Source of the DNA: Adineta ricciae
Taxonomy: Eukaryota > Rotifera > Eurotatoria > Adinetida > Adinetidae
Length of the DNA: 64,000 bases
Assembly (NCBI GenBank): GCA_905250025.1
Contig: CAJNOJ010000114.1
Coordinates: 186,001-250,000 of the forward strand
Direction of reading: 5' to 3'
A program made the position numbers and the translations under genes. Under the pieces are notes generated by a model. That model ran no database searches and was not told where the DNA came from. It worked only from the letters and a program-made list of their open reading frames with translations. Below, in pieces: positions 30,438 through 40,900 of the stretch (position 1 is the stretch's first letter; each line of letters opens with the position of its first letter).

Positions 30438-33400
30438 ATTGTCATTGAGACAAATCGCAGTTCGATGCAGGACACGTTGCCATATACTAAGAAGATCTTT
30501 CTCAACAGGAGTTTCAGCTTGAATTTGATTTTCATCTGATGCTCGGTCTAGAAGTCGATCAACGTCATTCGGCATTGGTAATGCCTTTCGATTGACTTTT
30601 CCGTTGGGTAAAAATGGAAAAAATTCCAAGATAACATAGGCATTTGGCACCATGTAGCCTGGTAGATGTTTCATAGCATGATCACGAAGAGTACGACGGA
30701 TTTCTTGTTTCTTCTCACTGTCGAATTCGGTTCTCAGAAGAACATAAGCAACAAGTGAGATCTGTCCAGCATTATCTTTTTGAGCCATTGTAATTGTTTG
30801 CCGTACTTCGGGTACTCTCGACAGAATGCATTCGATTTCGGTCAATTCAATTCGATAGCCGCGCACTTTGATCTGCTCATCTATACGGCCGACAAATTGA
30901 AGTGTTCTTCCATCAGAAAGATAACGTACAAGGTCTCCTGTTTTATACAGACGATTATTACTCAAAGTTTTCTTCAACGGATTCACAAGAAATCGTTCGT
31001 CCGTCAATGTTGGATTGTGTAAATAACCTCGAGCTACCGATGGTCCACCAACAAAAAGCTCACCTGTAACACCGCGTGGAACGTGCATAAAATGCGCGTC
31101 AAGTACATATATTTCAACTCCGGGGAAAGGAATGCCAATGGGAACTGTTGCAGTTTCATTATTCCAAGTTAATGTATTACATTCGAAGTATGTCGAATCA
31201 ATTGTTAGCTCCGTAAGACCATAAGAGCTGACAAGTCGTGCTCCAGCGCGTAAGCTTTTCCTGATGTTTTCATATTCACCTATCGACCACTTTTCCGATC
31301 CGCAGATCATCAACGATAGCGATGCCAGATGGCGTTGTCTCTCAACAAGGCTGGTATTCTCAATAATAGCACGCACACTTGCAGGAACGAATTCAGCGCA
31401 TGTTATACGTTCACGTTCAATGAGAGTCAATAATTCTTTTGGTTGAAATAGAGTTTCTCTAGGACAAAGAATCAAACAACCACCGAAGCAGAGAGATCGA
31501 ACGATATCTCCAACAAACACGTCAAAGGCGACATTTGCCATGGAAAGATGACGCATTTCCGAAGATAATTGATAAATGGTTTTCCATGCCTGAGCAATAT
31601 TCTGTAGACTTCTGTGTTCAATCATCACTCCTTTTGGAGCACCAGTCGAACCTGATGTGTATATAACATAAGCTAAATTGTGATTTCTCACCGTTGACAG
31701 ATGCTGATCATCATTAAATAGAGTACTCTTTGAATTCTTCAATGTGTCAAGTTCGATAATCGTACAAGTACCATGATCGATCATCAAATCCGAAAAGACA
31801 GGTAACGTTTTGTCTATGACCATAAATTGACAGCGACTGTGCAAAAGCATATCACGGATTCGTGGTGATGGATGTTGATTGTCGATAGGTAGAAATGCAC
31901 CACCTGCTTTGAGTATAGCAAGAATCGTAGATACAACATCAGAAGATCGATTAAGACATACAGCAACGATTGTGTCGGTATCTACGCCGCACTGAGCAAG
32001 TGTGGCAGCCATTCTATGCGATTGCATGTTAAGTTCTGCATACGAAAGAATATGATTAAGATCTGAAACGGCACGAGCGTTCGGATGAAGTGCGGCCTCA
32101 CGTTCGAACATCTGATGTACAAGTAACGTGTCGTCGTACTTCTGAGTTCGGTATGTATCTTTGATCTGAAAAGTATCGATATTGAGTTGTGAGATTGGAA
32201 TTTGTAAATTTTGAACCATTGATTCAAGTAATTTGATGAGGTTATTTCCAATAGAGACAACTGTAGATTCATGATAAAGTCCTGGATTATAATCGAATTC
32301 AAGAACCAAAGAACGATATGCATCGTTGATCAACCACAAACATTCCTCGTGTACAGTTACGAACATATCATATAAACACGTGGTACTTGGTACATGATGC
32401 ATGGACACTTGAACTTGTTCGTCGAGAATAAAACTATTTATTGGGGAAGACGATGCGTACTCGACATTGAAAATCATTTGAAAGATTGGGTTATAATTAA
32501 GTGCGCGATTGACTTCTAGTTGATCAATTATCTGTTCGAACGTTACATCTTGGTGTGCATACGCTTCGATGAGTGTTTCATTGATTTGACGAAAGAATTC
32601 GACGGAGTTCAGTTGATTGCCACAGGACATACGTACAGGAAGAATATTAACAAAGGGGCCAAGCATATTATCAACATTTGGATATTGCCGATTAGCAACG
32701 GGAATTCCAATAATAACGTCATCCTGGTGTGTGTATCGATATACTAGAATACCAAAAGCTGTGAGCATCAGTGTGAATAGTGTCGTGCCGAATTTTTCAA
32801 CCATACTCAAAAGAGTGTTAGTAAGAAATTGTGGAAGAGGAAGTTTTACAGTTTCACAGCGATGTTTCATTGTCACTGGTCGAACAGCATAATCGCTGGG
32901 GAATACAGATGTATCCGGTGCCTCATGAAGTTTCGTTTTCCAATAGCTGAATTGTTCGTCGACAATCTTACCTTTTAACCATCGATGCTGCCAAACTGCA
33001 AAATCAGCATAGTGAAATCGAACTGGCTGGATCATCGGTGGTGTGGTCGACTTATCTTCTCCCCACATATTGTAAAACGACGATAATTCTCGAAGAAAAA
33101 TTCGTAAGGACCATGTATCCATGATGATCGGATGAAAAACTAGGGCGAGCACATGTGTCGACTCGTTGATATGATAGGCAATTATTCTCAGGAGAGGACC
33201 ACATTCTAACGAAAAAGGTTTGTCTAGTTCATCTCGAATCAAATCATTTAGACGTTTTTCATCATTGACAGTATCAATAAATTGAAATACAAGTTCCATT
33301 TGAGGATACGAAACAATCATTTGCTCACGATGTTTAAAATGTGTGTCTTGTACTTTATTTTCATCATCATTTTTCTCGATACGTTCTACAAATACAGTGC

Positions 33401-35294
33401 GTAGTACTTCGTAACGCTCGATCATATCGGCTAGCGCAGATCGAAAGCGAGTGACATGAAACGGACCATGCACTCGCAATGCAATATGAAAATTGTCTGC
33501 ATGATCTATACACCAGCGTTTTTCTTGTTGATACGCCATTGGGAGTGAAGAAGTGCGATCATATCGTTGCATAACGATTGAATTGTACTTGTCAGTTGTG
33601 CTTTGAAGTTGTACATGCGTACACAGAGTACTCAATGAAGCATCGCGTATCAGTTGGCTGAATTCCAATTCCACTTGATGTTGCTTACGTAATTGTACGA
33701 TAAGTTGCATAGCAAGAAGCGAATGTCCGCCAAGACAAAAGAAATTGTCATTCATACCGACCTGTTGAAGAGACAGAAGATCGCACCATATTTTCGCAAT
33801 TGTTTGCTCGATTTCAGTTGCCGGTTCAATGTAAACATTAGCTTGAATAAAATCGCTTGCAACAGCATTTGGTAGGAGATTTCGATCGATCTTCCCATTC
33901 GGTGTCAGTGGAAAATCAGCAAGGAGTACGAAAGCATTCGGTAGCATATAGTCAGGTAGAGTTTGTTTTAATTGCTGATATAGTAGAGAGATTAGTTTAG
34001 TTTTCGAATAGGAATAGTCCATGTTTCTTTTGACATAAGCAATTAATACATTACCATCATTGGAAGATAGGCAACGTGCGAGTACAATGACATCTTCGAT
34101 GATAGATGTATCTATGAGAGCTTTTTCAATTTTTCGTAAAGAAACTGTATGTCCTTGTATTTGTACTTGATCGCTAGTGCGACCTATGAACTGTAGATAG
34201 CCACCGAGCGAGCAGCAAACAATGTCACCTGTACCAGTGCCGTCAATGTATAACTCTCCGTGTTGAGTCAGCTTGTGATCATCCGAAAGGATGTATGCTG
34301 CACCATTCGTAATAGGCTCTCCGATTGGAACGTAGTCGTCTTCACTGTTGAATTCCAATGGAAGAGCGTGACTATAAACTTCGTCGTGTCCGTAAACATT
34401 GAGTAGTGTTGCTTGAGGAAATGTATGAATAAATCGAGTAGCCAAAGAAGTTGGCAAAGGTTCGCCACTTGAGACCATCAATGATAGTGCATCCCAATGA
34501 AGTATATCGAATTTTTGTAATTTCACTAGAAGCTTCAGAAGCGATGGAGTCATTGTTAGACGATTGACACTATATTTAATCATTAACTTGATCATTTCTA
34601 ATGGATTGTTCTCGACGTGTGACGGAATCACCAGTAACGGTATGCCTTGGAGCAATCCTCCTAAAGTTTCCCATAATAAATCGGAGAAACTTAGTGCAGT
34701 CTTGTAGCAACAAATATCACGTTCAATTACGAATGGATAGTGTTGCCACATCCATTCAAAGCGATTTTTCAAGTTCTCTATCGTTCCTACGATTCGCTTT
34801 GGAGAATCTGCTGATCCGAATTTATAAAAAATGTAACCGATCGTAGTTGATTCATCTACTATACGTTTCGCGTTCACAGCACGCAAAGTCTCTGCATCAG
34901 AATAATCAGGTTCCGTATTGAGATATATTATATGCACCTGATCTTTATAATCATATCCGAGGAAATCGTACGGTTTCTCAGACAATATCCAATTGAGACC
35001 CGTATCCTGTACAATGTAATGAAGCTGTTCTATTGAATAAGTTAAGCCGAGTGGTACTATCGCACAGTTCATTTTCAATAGAGTTATTAGACATACGATC
35101 GAATCGATTGAACGGCACACATTAACACCAACAAGAGTCCGTTGGTCAATCCCATGACGTTTCAGCTGAGCTTCCAATTTGCGAATACGTTCGTTAAGAT
35201 CAGCAAATGTTTCCTGTCTAGCATCATATATCAAAGCTGTACTGTTTAGTACGTTTTGAACTAGACGATCAAGAGTTTCTTCAATCCAATTCAT
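30417..35294 (-). CDS. NRPS copy B, 5' part: A*-T-C-A-(T)
   Basis: Starts at the ATG at 35294, the counterpart of 19060. It contains the degenerate starter A domain, carrier LGGHSL, the C1 domain with FHPIIMDTWS, and the ornithine-type A domain with pocket DVGEMCSIDK. The frame ends shortly after LNDNFF at the second carrier because of one extra base in an A8 run (T8 on the coding strand). In the first 160 residues I count about 15 differences from copy A, far more than in the neighbouring PSME4 pair, yet the ten pocket residues are unchanged. If the frameshift is real, this reading gives a 1625-residue product lacking the release domain. Confidence 0.85.
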   Translation of the reverse strand: MNWIEETLDRLVQNVLNSTALIYDARQETFADLNERIRKLEAQLKRHGIDQRTLVGVNVCRSIDSIVCLITLLKMNCAIVPLGLTYSIEQLHYIVQDTGLNWILSEKPYDFLGYDYKDQVHIIYLNTEPDYSDAETLRAVNAKRIVDESTTIGYIFYKFGSADSPKRIVGTIENLKNRFEWMWQHYPFVIERDICCYKTALSFSDLLWETLGGLLQGIPLLVIPSHVENNPLEMIKLMIKYSVNRLTMTPSLLKLLVKLQKFDILHWDALSLMVSSGEPLPTSLATRFIHTFPQATLLNVYGHDEVYSHALPLEFNSEDDYVPIGEPITNGAAYILSDDHKLTQHGELYIDGTGTGDIVCCSLGGYLQFIGRTSDQVQIQGHTVSLRKIEKALIDTSIIEDVIVLARCLSSNDGNVLIAYVKRNMDYSYSKTKLISLLYQQLKQTLPDYMLPNAFVLLADFPLTPNGKIDRNLLPNAVASDFIQANVYIEPATEIEQTIAKIWCDLLSLQQVGMNDNFFCLGGHSLLAMQLIVQLRKQHQVELEFSQLIRDASLSTLCTHVQLQSTTDKYNSIVMQRYDRTSSLPMAYQQEKRWCIDHADNFHIALRVHGPFHVTRFRSALADMIERYEVLRTVFVERIEKNDDENKVQDTHFKHREQMIVSYPQMELVFQFIDTVNDEKRLNDLIRDELDKPFSLECGPLLRIIAYHINESTHVLALVFHPIIMDTWSLRIFLRELSSFYNMWGEDKSTTPPMIQPVRFHYADFAVWQHRWLKGKIVDEQFSYWKTKLHEAPDTSVFPSDYAVRPVTMKHRCETVKLPLPQFLTNTLLSMVEKFGTTLFTLMLTAFGILVYRYTHQDDVIIGIPVANRQYPNVDNMLGPFVNILPVRMSCGNQLNSVEFFRQINETLIEAYAHQDVTFEQIIDQLEVNRALNYNPIFQMIFNVEYASSSPINSFILDEQVQVSMHHVPSTTCLYDMFVTVHEECLWLINDAYRSLVLEFDYNPGLYHESTVVSIGNNLIKLLESMVQNLQIPISQLNIDTFQIKDTYRTQKYDDTLLVHQMFEREAALHPNARAVSDLNHILSYAELNMQSHRMAATLAQCGVDTDTIVAVCLNRSSDVVSTILAILKAGGAFLPIDNQHPSPRIRDMLLHSRCQFMVIDKTLPVFSDLMIDHGTCTIIELDTLKNSKSTLFNDDQHLSTVRNHNLAYVIYTSGSTGAPKGVMIEHRSLQNIAQAWKTIYQLSSEMRHLSMANVAFDVFVGDIVRSLCFGGCLILCPRETLFQPKELLTLIERERITCAEFVPASVRAIIENTSLVERQRHLASLSLMICGSEKWSIGEYENIRKSLRAGARLVSSYGLTELTIDSTYFECNTLTWNNETATVPIGIPFPGVEIYVLDAHFMHVPRGVTGELFVGGPSVARGYLHNPTLTDERFLVNPLKKTLSNNRLYKTGDLVRYLSDGRTLQFVGRIDEQIKVRGYRIELTEIECILSRVPEVRQTITMAQKDNAGQISLVAYVLLRTEFDSEKKQEIRRTLRDHAMKHLPGYMVPNAYVILEFFPFLPNGKVNRKALPMPNDVDRLLDRASDENQIQAETPVEKDLLSIWQRVLHRTAICLNDNFFSTRR
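30431..30438 (-). other. Homopolymer frameshift in NRPS copy B
   Basis: Eight A here against seven in copy A (14201-14207). It falls within the codons just before the LGGDS carrier motif. Either a real allele-specific break or a one-base sequencing or assembly error; the intact frame on both sides favours an error or a very recent change. Confidence 0.8.
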
Positions 35295-36397
35295 CACTGT
35301 AGAGCAAAAATCATAATTTCGCTAGCATGTAACTTTAAAATTGTTTGTCCTCAAAGTAGCTCTGAAACGAAGAATATTTGGAGGCGTTAAAACAACTGTC
35401 TTTTAGATATTCCCAAAAGATAAAATCGAGTGCTGAATGCGTTTAGACTTACGTGTTACTCTGTAGAGTCGTTCCTATTAGAGAATACTACTTTCAGACG
35501 AATCAATTGACGAGAAACAATCGACTGCTGTATAGTTAAGTACGCTCGGATGAAATCAAAACACAAAAGCCCTTTTTACTTTTGCTTCATTTTTCAAATC
35601 ACGAAAGCAAAAGAACACTTCACTGTATTTTGGTTATTCACCATTGGCGGAGCATCACGCGTATGCAACACCCCAACAAAAAAAAATGTACCTCGCCCTA
35701 GTTCCGTGGAGTATATGGCTCAAACAAGCAACATGCTACAATGCTTCTGGAGATTAACTTCACCATGCGAAAAAGTCTCGATACAGATAAAAACATCAGT
35801 GAACATCCTTTCCTAAAAAAAAGTTCGCGAACTTCGATCCCTGTGAAAGAGCAAAAAAAAGAACATTTGTGTTTGTATAGCACACACACATGAGTGAGAA
35901 AAAAGCCATTGTTTTTTCCTATTCTGCATAGACGATCAGTTCGAAATGAAATTTCATTGAGAAAATGATGTATTCTCAGTCATTGCAAGCACGAATCTAT
36001 AGTGTAATATTAATAACCAGAGCGTACGTTATCATGTGGAAAAATTGTTCTTTATCACATAAGAATATGCATTTTTATTTTCTAATCAAGTTCTTTGCTT
36101 GTAAACAACATCCTAAGCTGGGATTAAAAAGGAACGACTTTATTACCGACATATAGGTGTTTCTGTTTTTATAGGAAGATTCTCTTCCGCCTCCTATAAT
36201 AATTATTCATCACATTGTATACTGTGAGACAAGGTAATTAGAATTTATAATTACAAAAAAAAAATGAAAAGTGCTTTAAACAGATAAAAGTGTTTGACTT
36301 CATCTATTCAAAGTGCTCATCCCGGTAGAACGACGAAAGCCTTTCTATATCCTAAAAGAAACCCCTATCTCACATCAACAACAGCGCTACGGACAAG
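35295..36397. other. Divergent intergenic region between NRPS and 7TM genes, copy B
   Basis: Counterpart of 19061-20126 with small indels. It keeps the TTTTTGCTCTACAG before the NRPS start and a shortened CA run near 35880. No gene is seen. Confidence 0.45.
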
Positions 36398-37342
36398 ATG
36401 ATGAGCAATGTTGCATTTGTGCTTAACATCATTGCATTAATTATTGATCTATGTACCTGTGTGATTATATTATTCATTTTGTGTATCGCCATTTACCATA
36501 TTGTTTGTAAAAATCTCAAACAAGAAGATCGAGTGGTTATTTGCGTTTGTTTAACAATCTATCCTGTGATTTTTCTTTTTACCATAATCGCAGTTTCATT
36601 TCACATTCAAACACTTCTCGGTGATCTATACGAGAAAACGTTCAATTCAGCATCATGTACTCCTATTGGATACATATCTTATGTTTTTCTCAACATGTTT
36701 TACTGGGCTTTTATCAATCAAGCTCTATTCCGTCTCTGTCGAATCGTCTATTCAAGATACCAATATCTTCAATCTTTCTGGTTTTACATATGTTTATCTC
36801 TAATTGAACTAGTTTTCAGTTTCATTGTTTTATCTCCACTTCTGTTCTGGCATGCCATTGTTTATCTAACAGACGATTTCTATTGTTATGTGAAGTTCAC
36901 ACACACTCGAGGCATACTCTGGCTTGCATTCGGTATTTACGGAATTCCACTTTCGATATTATCATTGATCTATTTGCGTATTGCCATCTTTCTTCGTCGA
37001 CAACCAGGAAATTTAGCAACAGCCGTTCGACAAAGGCAACAACGAGATTTAGCCGTTTTCCAACGTATTCTCGTAACTATTGGTATTCTAGTCATTCTTG
37101 GAATTGCACCAATCATCTTCTTAATAATGGCACAGATAACCGGTGAAGACTATTTCCTCGCTTTTCGACTTATCTGGCCTTTTATTAGTTTGACGATGAT
37201 TGGATCAAGTTTAGCATTGCTTCTATTTACACCACAATTGAAACATATGATTTTAAAAATAGCCTATCAAACTCAAATTGTACCTTTTGACAGTGCTGCA
37301 GGGAACTCAATCGAACAGCAACGCGCTACGACAAGAGTATGA
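36398..37342 (+). CDS. Orphan seven-transmembrane receptor, copy B
   Basis: Counterpart of 20127-21071: 314 residues, one exon, the same seven hydrophobic segments and FRLCRI at the end of TM3. Differences from copy A cluster in the third intracellular loop (RQPGNLATAVRQRQQRDLAV) and the C-terminal tail. AATAAA at 37460-37465. Confidence 0.65.
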   Translation: MMSNVAFVLNIIALIIDLCTCVIILFILCIAIYHIVCKNLKQEDRVVICVCLTIYPVIFLFTIIAVSFHIQTLLGDLYEKTFNSASCTPIGYISYVFLNMFYWAFINQALFRLCRIVYSRYQYLQSFWFYICLSLIELVFSFIVLSPLLFWHAIVYLTDDFYCYVKFTHTRGILWLAFGIYGIPLSILSLIYLRIAIFLRRQPGNLATAVRQRQQRDLAVFQRILVTIGILVILGIAPIIFLIMAQITGEDYFLAFRLIWPFISLTMIGSSLALLLFTPQLKHMILKIAYQTQIVPFDSAAGNSIEQQRATTRV

Positions 37343-37902
37343 TTATGTATGTAGGCGTTTTTCGAGCGAAGTAGAACTATGAAAATCAGGCACCTACACT
37401 CGACATGGTTTGTTCCAGCATTTACTTCAGTAATAAACCATGCTTATGAATTTCTTTCTAATAAAACATCAATTATTAAGTTATTCATATTCGTGATATA
37501 CACCTGCGTCGTCTTGCACTTTTTTCTTCGAGAAAGTACTGTTTGATAACAAGGGAGATATTAATATCAGCATATATTTATAGAATTGAAGTTGACGCAC
37601 ATGTAGATATGCATGCGTAAAATCGAGAAAAATCAACATCGCACAAGAACAGAATAGAAACGATCGCGCACAACTACCTACTGACGTCGTTTATTTGTTG
37701 TGACGAACAAGGCAATCAATGATAGAAAAAAAAAGGAAGCGCGCAAGTCGATGCGTTCGCACTACAGATGAGTCACACGCTTGCCAGTAGATAAATACAC
37801 CTTGTAATTATAATTTCAAATAGTAATATATTTTTTTCCAATCGTCTGAAACTTGTTACACAGAAAAATTGTAACTGTGTGTTTCGTCTCGGCGTAATAA
37901 AA
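37343..37902. other. Intergenic region upstream of PSME4, copy B
   Basis: Contains the receptor's AATAAA (37460-37465), the shared upstream element (37641-37713) and a conserved TGAGTCA (37769-37775). Otherwise unremarkable. Confidence 0.5.
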
Positions 37903-40900
37903 ATGAATAATAATTCAAGTAACCTTGAGCGGTGTGCAGATGCCGATAAAGACAATCTGCAAAAACCGGATATTTATCTTCGCCATCTACCATGTCCGGA
38001 ATCGATTACACAACAAGCATTCACTTTCTTCGAAAAGATTCGTGAGAACCTCTCGCGAACGATTCAAGTTGGTGAATATCATCCAGGTTTCATTCTCTGG
38101 TCGAAAAAATTGAAAGAATTCATTTCACTCTACGGATTCTCGTTTACCAGAGATGATCATATCAAACTAATTAAATTGTACTTATCGATTATATCTTCGA
38201 CTGATATAAGTTATTCGGTTGCACAGATCTGCTTCGATTCGCTAATAGAACTGTTACAGTATGTAGATACTTTTTTTTTCTCTAACTTCTTTCACATTGA
38301 ATCATTTCGTCTCTCAGGAAGATTGAATTGCTCACTCGAGATGATTTGACAATTGATTGGCGGATATTTTATCGATGGGTGAAACGTATTAAAAATCACC
38401 AGCACAAGACTTTTGTCATGGTACCATCGCTGAAGTTTGTATTTTTGTCAATTATCGAAAGTAAATGGTTAACTCTTCGATTCTTGTTCGTTTCCATAGA
38501 GAATTTGAAACAGCCATTCTTTACTGTACACAAAGCTGTTCGCCATACTTTTCATCGACGGCGACTCAAGAACTCCTCGATGAATTCCGCCCACATCTAT
38601 GTCCTTTTGATCGAATTGCGATTTGTGATACCATGCAGATATTTGACTATTTCCTACCGATGAACTTACCACCACACCTACATGATCAAGGATTCAAGTA
38701 AGTTCATTCGTGGGTTCCTTTTGTCAACATCTGACTGTCTTACTGCTGCTCATCTTAGATTATGGTTACCAGAATTCTTTAATATTTGGGAGAATATCAA
38801 TAACGAAACGATATGGGAAGCGGTAAGTTTCATTAAAACAACGATGAGTTCATTATTTGTTCAAATGGATTCATTTTAGTATCTTGTTAATCTTTTCTCA
38901 CGACTTGCTTGGTACAATATCGGCTATATCGACTGGACACCATGGTTAAATCAGGTTTGATTATTTTCCCATTGCATTTATGTTACTTAAGTTTTTTCGA
39001 TTACAGATCTTTACACATTTTCTTCGAGGTTTTTCATTACCTATCGGTAAAACCCAAAAAACAACAAAGAAATTCATCTATTCAATGGGCGATGTCGCAC
39101 AATGGATTGTCGCTATGATAGGCAATGGCAGCTCTTGTCTCGATCATCTTCAGGATTTGCTCACAGCCGTACGAAGTTTCTATTATCCGTCGAACACGGG
39201 ATATTTTCAGAAACAACTTGTTGACTTTCTTTTCGAGCTCACTCAACAATTCGTCAATCGAGTCCATTTGTAAGTAATGAGAACTTAAGATAAAAGACAA
39301 AAATTCCTGATAATCAAAAATGTTTTAGAGAACGGCAAACTACTTCGATTTGGTTCTTTGCACCGCATGAATCATCTCGCCTTACTGAACAGGATATTAC
39401 AGATTTTGTCAATTGCATCAAGGAATATGTATTCATATCGATATTCAATAAAGATCATTCGGAGAAAGCCGCAGAAATTTGCCAAGATTTATCGATTTTA
39501 CGGCCAGAACTCATTGTACCGACGATTGTCGACAAGTTCGTCGTTTTTACTGAATAGTTCGAAATTTACACGCATTTTCCTTTAGACTCTTCATATCGAT
39601 CGATGATATCGACGAAGCACATCGTTTCACGTCATTGATGTATTGTGTGACACGTATAAGTCGTCAATTAGTGCGTCAAAGCCCATCTTATTCTCAGGGG
39701 CAAACTTATGTTGTGCCCTTACTGTTGTCTGTGTTAACCGGCATCGATGTCAATGATATTGAAAAGACATCGGTGACAATCGATTTTATTGATGCCATTC
39801 TCATGCTGATTACATGTGTTGACTGCTCGTCAGCAACAGAAGTTCGAACCGATCTGACTGAGGTAATATGTCCGTTCAATCTTTCGATAATGAAGCTTAC
39901 TTTGATTTAATTTAGGTGGAGAAAGAAGTTTGTCTATCAACAGCAATGTTTGAAGAATTTATCACAAGATTCCTGAATGAAACCTTTGAAGTTATCGATA
40001 GTCTATCGACAGATTATACGGATGCGTCGATTATCAATGAACATTCAACCGAATATGATACCTTTCAAAGAAAATTGATATCGATTGTCACGAGTATTGC
40101 CCAACAGTGTAGTACCAGCATCTTTCAAGTACGTATCGATTGTTAGAAGAACAGTATCTTCGAAATAAATGTATATATGTTCAGATCGTACGACAGAAGA
40201 TCATCAATTTTGTCACTGGTTCAATTTTCTCCTCGAAAGTTAGATCATTGGCCATTGGACTTGTTCGAGCGATTGTTAAATGTCATCCCGAAGACACACT
40301 CAAGTATTTACTACCACAGACATGTCAAACTATCGAAAAAATCTTTCACAAGGCGGAACGAAATCTCTTGCATGATCATAAAGGTGATCAAGAACTAACT
40401 TGGTATATATGTTTGTTTGCGGAACTTCTTCAAGCTCGTGGTGATGTTCTACTTGAATACAAAGAAATGATTCAAAACTGTTTTCACAGTTGCGTTCGTA
40501 TTCTTCACATTGATTCCTATGAAACTGTTGCTCTAGCAATTAAATATTTACTTCAATCACTAATAAATGTCTATCCGATTGATTCGAGTTTGATCATCGA
40601 AAATCTCGACGGATCATTCGCAGACTTTCTGCCGATTCGGGTGAGTTCATTGGAATGGCTAGACTTAAACGTAATGTATTCGTGTTTAGGCATGGGGTCA
40701 AAGTGTTGATTTTGATCGACTTCAAGTTCGTTATCATATTCCCACTACAGATGAAGTCAATTTTGCTTGCGAATTTGTCAATGATTTTCTCTATGCAGAA
40801 TTATCGCTATTGAGCGATATGAAATCAAAACTAGCGAAGGAAGAACGAAGACGATCGCTAACGATTATACACAGTATCGCCGTCGGATGTTTTCGTATCG

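Noticed and set aside
10087-34846. Many short frames in other frames or antisense to the two NRPS genes
   Set aside because: All overlap strongly conserved NRPS coding sequence and mirror each other in A and B because the coding strand is conserved.
7406-39300. True tandem duplication of an approximately 16-kb NRPS block
   Set aside because: Not fully excluded, but the single-N joins and the interlocking PSME4 break points fit serially placed haplotypes better.
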